DNA from: Clostridiales bacterium | GTDB lineage: Bacteria; Bacillota; Clostridia; Oscillospirales; Acutalibacteraceae | DNA: 6,429 bases | Assembly (NCBI GenBank): GCA_019417145.1 | Contig: DXVY01000097.1 | Coordinates: 1-6,429 of the forward strand | Direction of reading: 5' to 3' | Part shown: positions 6,210 to 6,429 of the stretch, one piece after another | Numbering within the stretch: the stretch's first letter is position 1 | Layout of the letters: every line of letters starts with the position of its first letter | The notes under the pieces: generated by a model | The model's input: only the letters and a program-made list of their open reading frames with translations | Database searches by the model: none | What the model was told of the DNA's origin: nothing | Made by a program: the position numbers and the translations under genes

Positions 6210-6429
6210 TTACAACGACCAGCGAAAGGCCGTCTTAAAGGGGGTATTGCGGTCGGTGGCAAAAACCCGTATCACATCGTCGATGGAATGAACCGGCCGA
6301 TCTTCATAAATAATGGAGGCAAGGCGATCCTCAAATGCCGGGTCCGCCATGAAATCGGCGGCCTTTTCAAAGTCGCCCCGTCCCGACCGGCTGCACCCGA
6401 TCAGGGTCAGGCCCTTTTCCAGCACATTC
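6210..6429 (-). CDS. TarJ-like ribitol-5-phosphate dehydrogenase, C-terminal 72 residues (cut by window edge)
   Basis: The frame is open from the window edge to TAA at 6212-6210, showing the last 72 residues of a protein. The segment VLEKGLTLIGCSRSGRGDF closely resembles the C-terminal part of TarJ, where the family has VLEKGLTLIGSSRSG. The remainder follows the same layout: a helix, then a segment like SIDDVIRVFATDRNTPFKTAFRW in the place of the terminal TarJ strand and helix, ending RWSL. TarJ is a medium-chain dehydrogenase that reduces ribulose-5-phosphate to ribitol-5-phosphate with NADPH, and TarI then makes CDP-ribitol for teichoic acid or capsule. The catalytic and cofactor-binding parts lie outside the window, so activity cannot be judged. 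The glycosyltransferase gene begins about 39 bases downstream. Another sugar- or polyol-phosphate dehydrogenase of the same family is the main alternative. Confidence 0.75.
   Translation of the reverse strand, partial: NVLEKGLTLIGCSRSGRGDFEKAADFMADPAFEDRLASIIYEDRPVHSIDDVIRVFATDRNTPFKTAFRWSL

Overview
The window is an internal piece of a surface-polysaccharide gene cluster. Every gene I can support lies on the minus strand, so transcription runs from position 6429 towards position 1. The likely host is a low- to mid-GC Gram-positive bacterium of the Clostridia/Bacillota type. The reasons are the strong AGGAGG-type ribosome binding sites, two GTG starts, and a TarJ-like ribitol-5-phosphate dehydrogenase end piece of the kind found with teichoic acids or ribitol-containing capsules. 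Genus and species cannot be told from this sequence.

In transcription order the genes are: the 3' end of a TarJ-like zinc/medium-chain dehydrogenase (6210-6429, cut by the window edge); a family 2 glycosyltransferase (5268-6170); a polytopic O-antigen ligase/polymerase (Wzy-type) membrane protein (3706-5226); the complete dTDP-L-rhamnose pathway in the order rfbA (2757-3641), rfbD (1805-2692), rfbB (744-1802), rfbC (164-712 or 718); and the first 51 codons of a Wzx-type polysaccharide flippase/exporter (1-153, cut by the window edge). All gaps are about 65 bases or shorter. I see no convincing terminator or promoter, so this looks like part of one long operon whose promoter lies beyond position 6429.

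The genes fit one story. RfbA, RfbB, RfbC and RfbD make dTDP-L-rhamnose from glucose-1-phosphate and dTTP. The family 2 glycosyltransferase adds a sugar, plausibly rhamnose, to a lipid-linked repeat unit. The flippase moves the unit across the membrane and the Wzy-like protein polymerises it or ligates it outside. The TarJ-like fragment suggests that ribitol phosphate is also supplied, giving a rhamnose- and ribitol-containing capsule or wall polymer.

There is no RNA gene, CRISPR array, insertion sequence or phage gene in the window, and no gene-free stretch above 65 bases. I found no new kind of system here. The points worth a second look are the ribitol/rhamnose combination, the AT-rich polymerase gene between GC-richer neighbours, the A-D-B-C gene order, tight translational coupling at several junctions, and a residue change in the RfbA signature.
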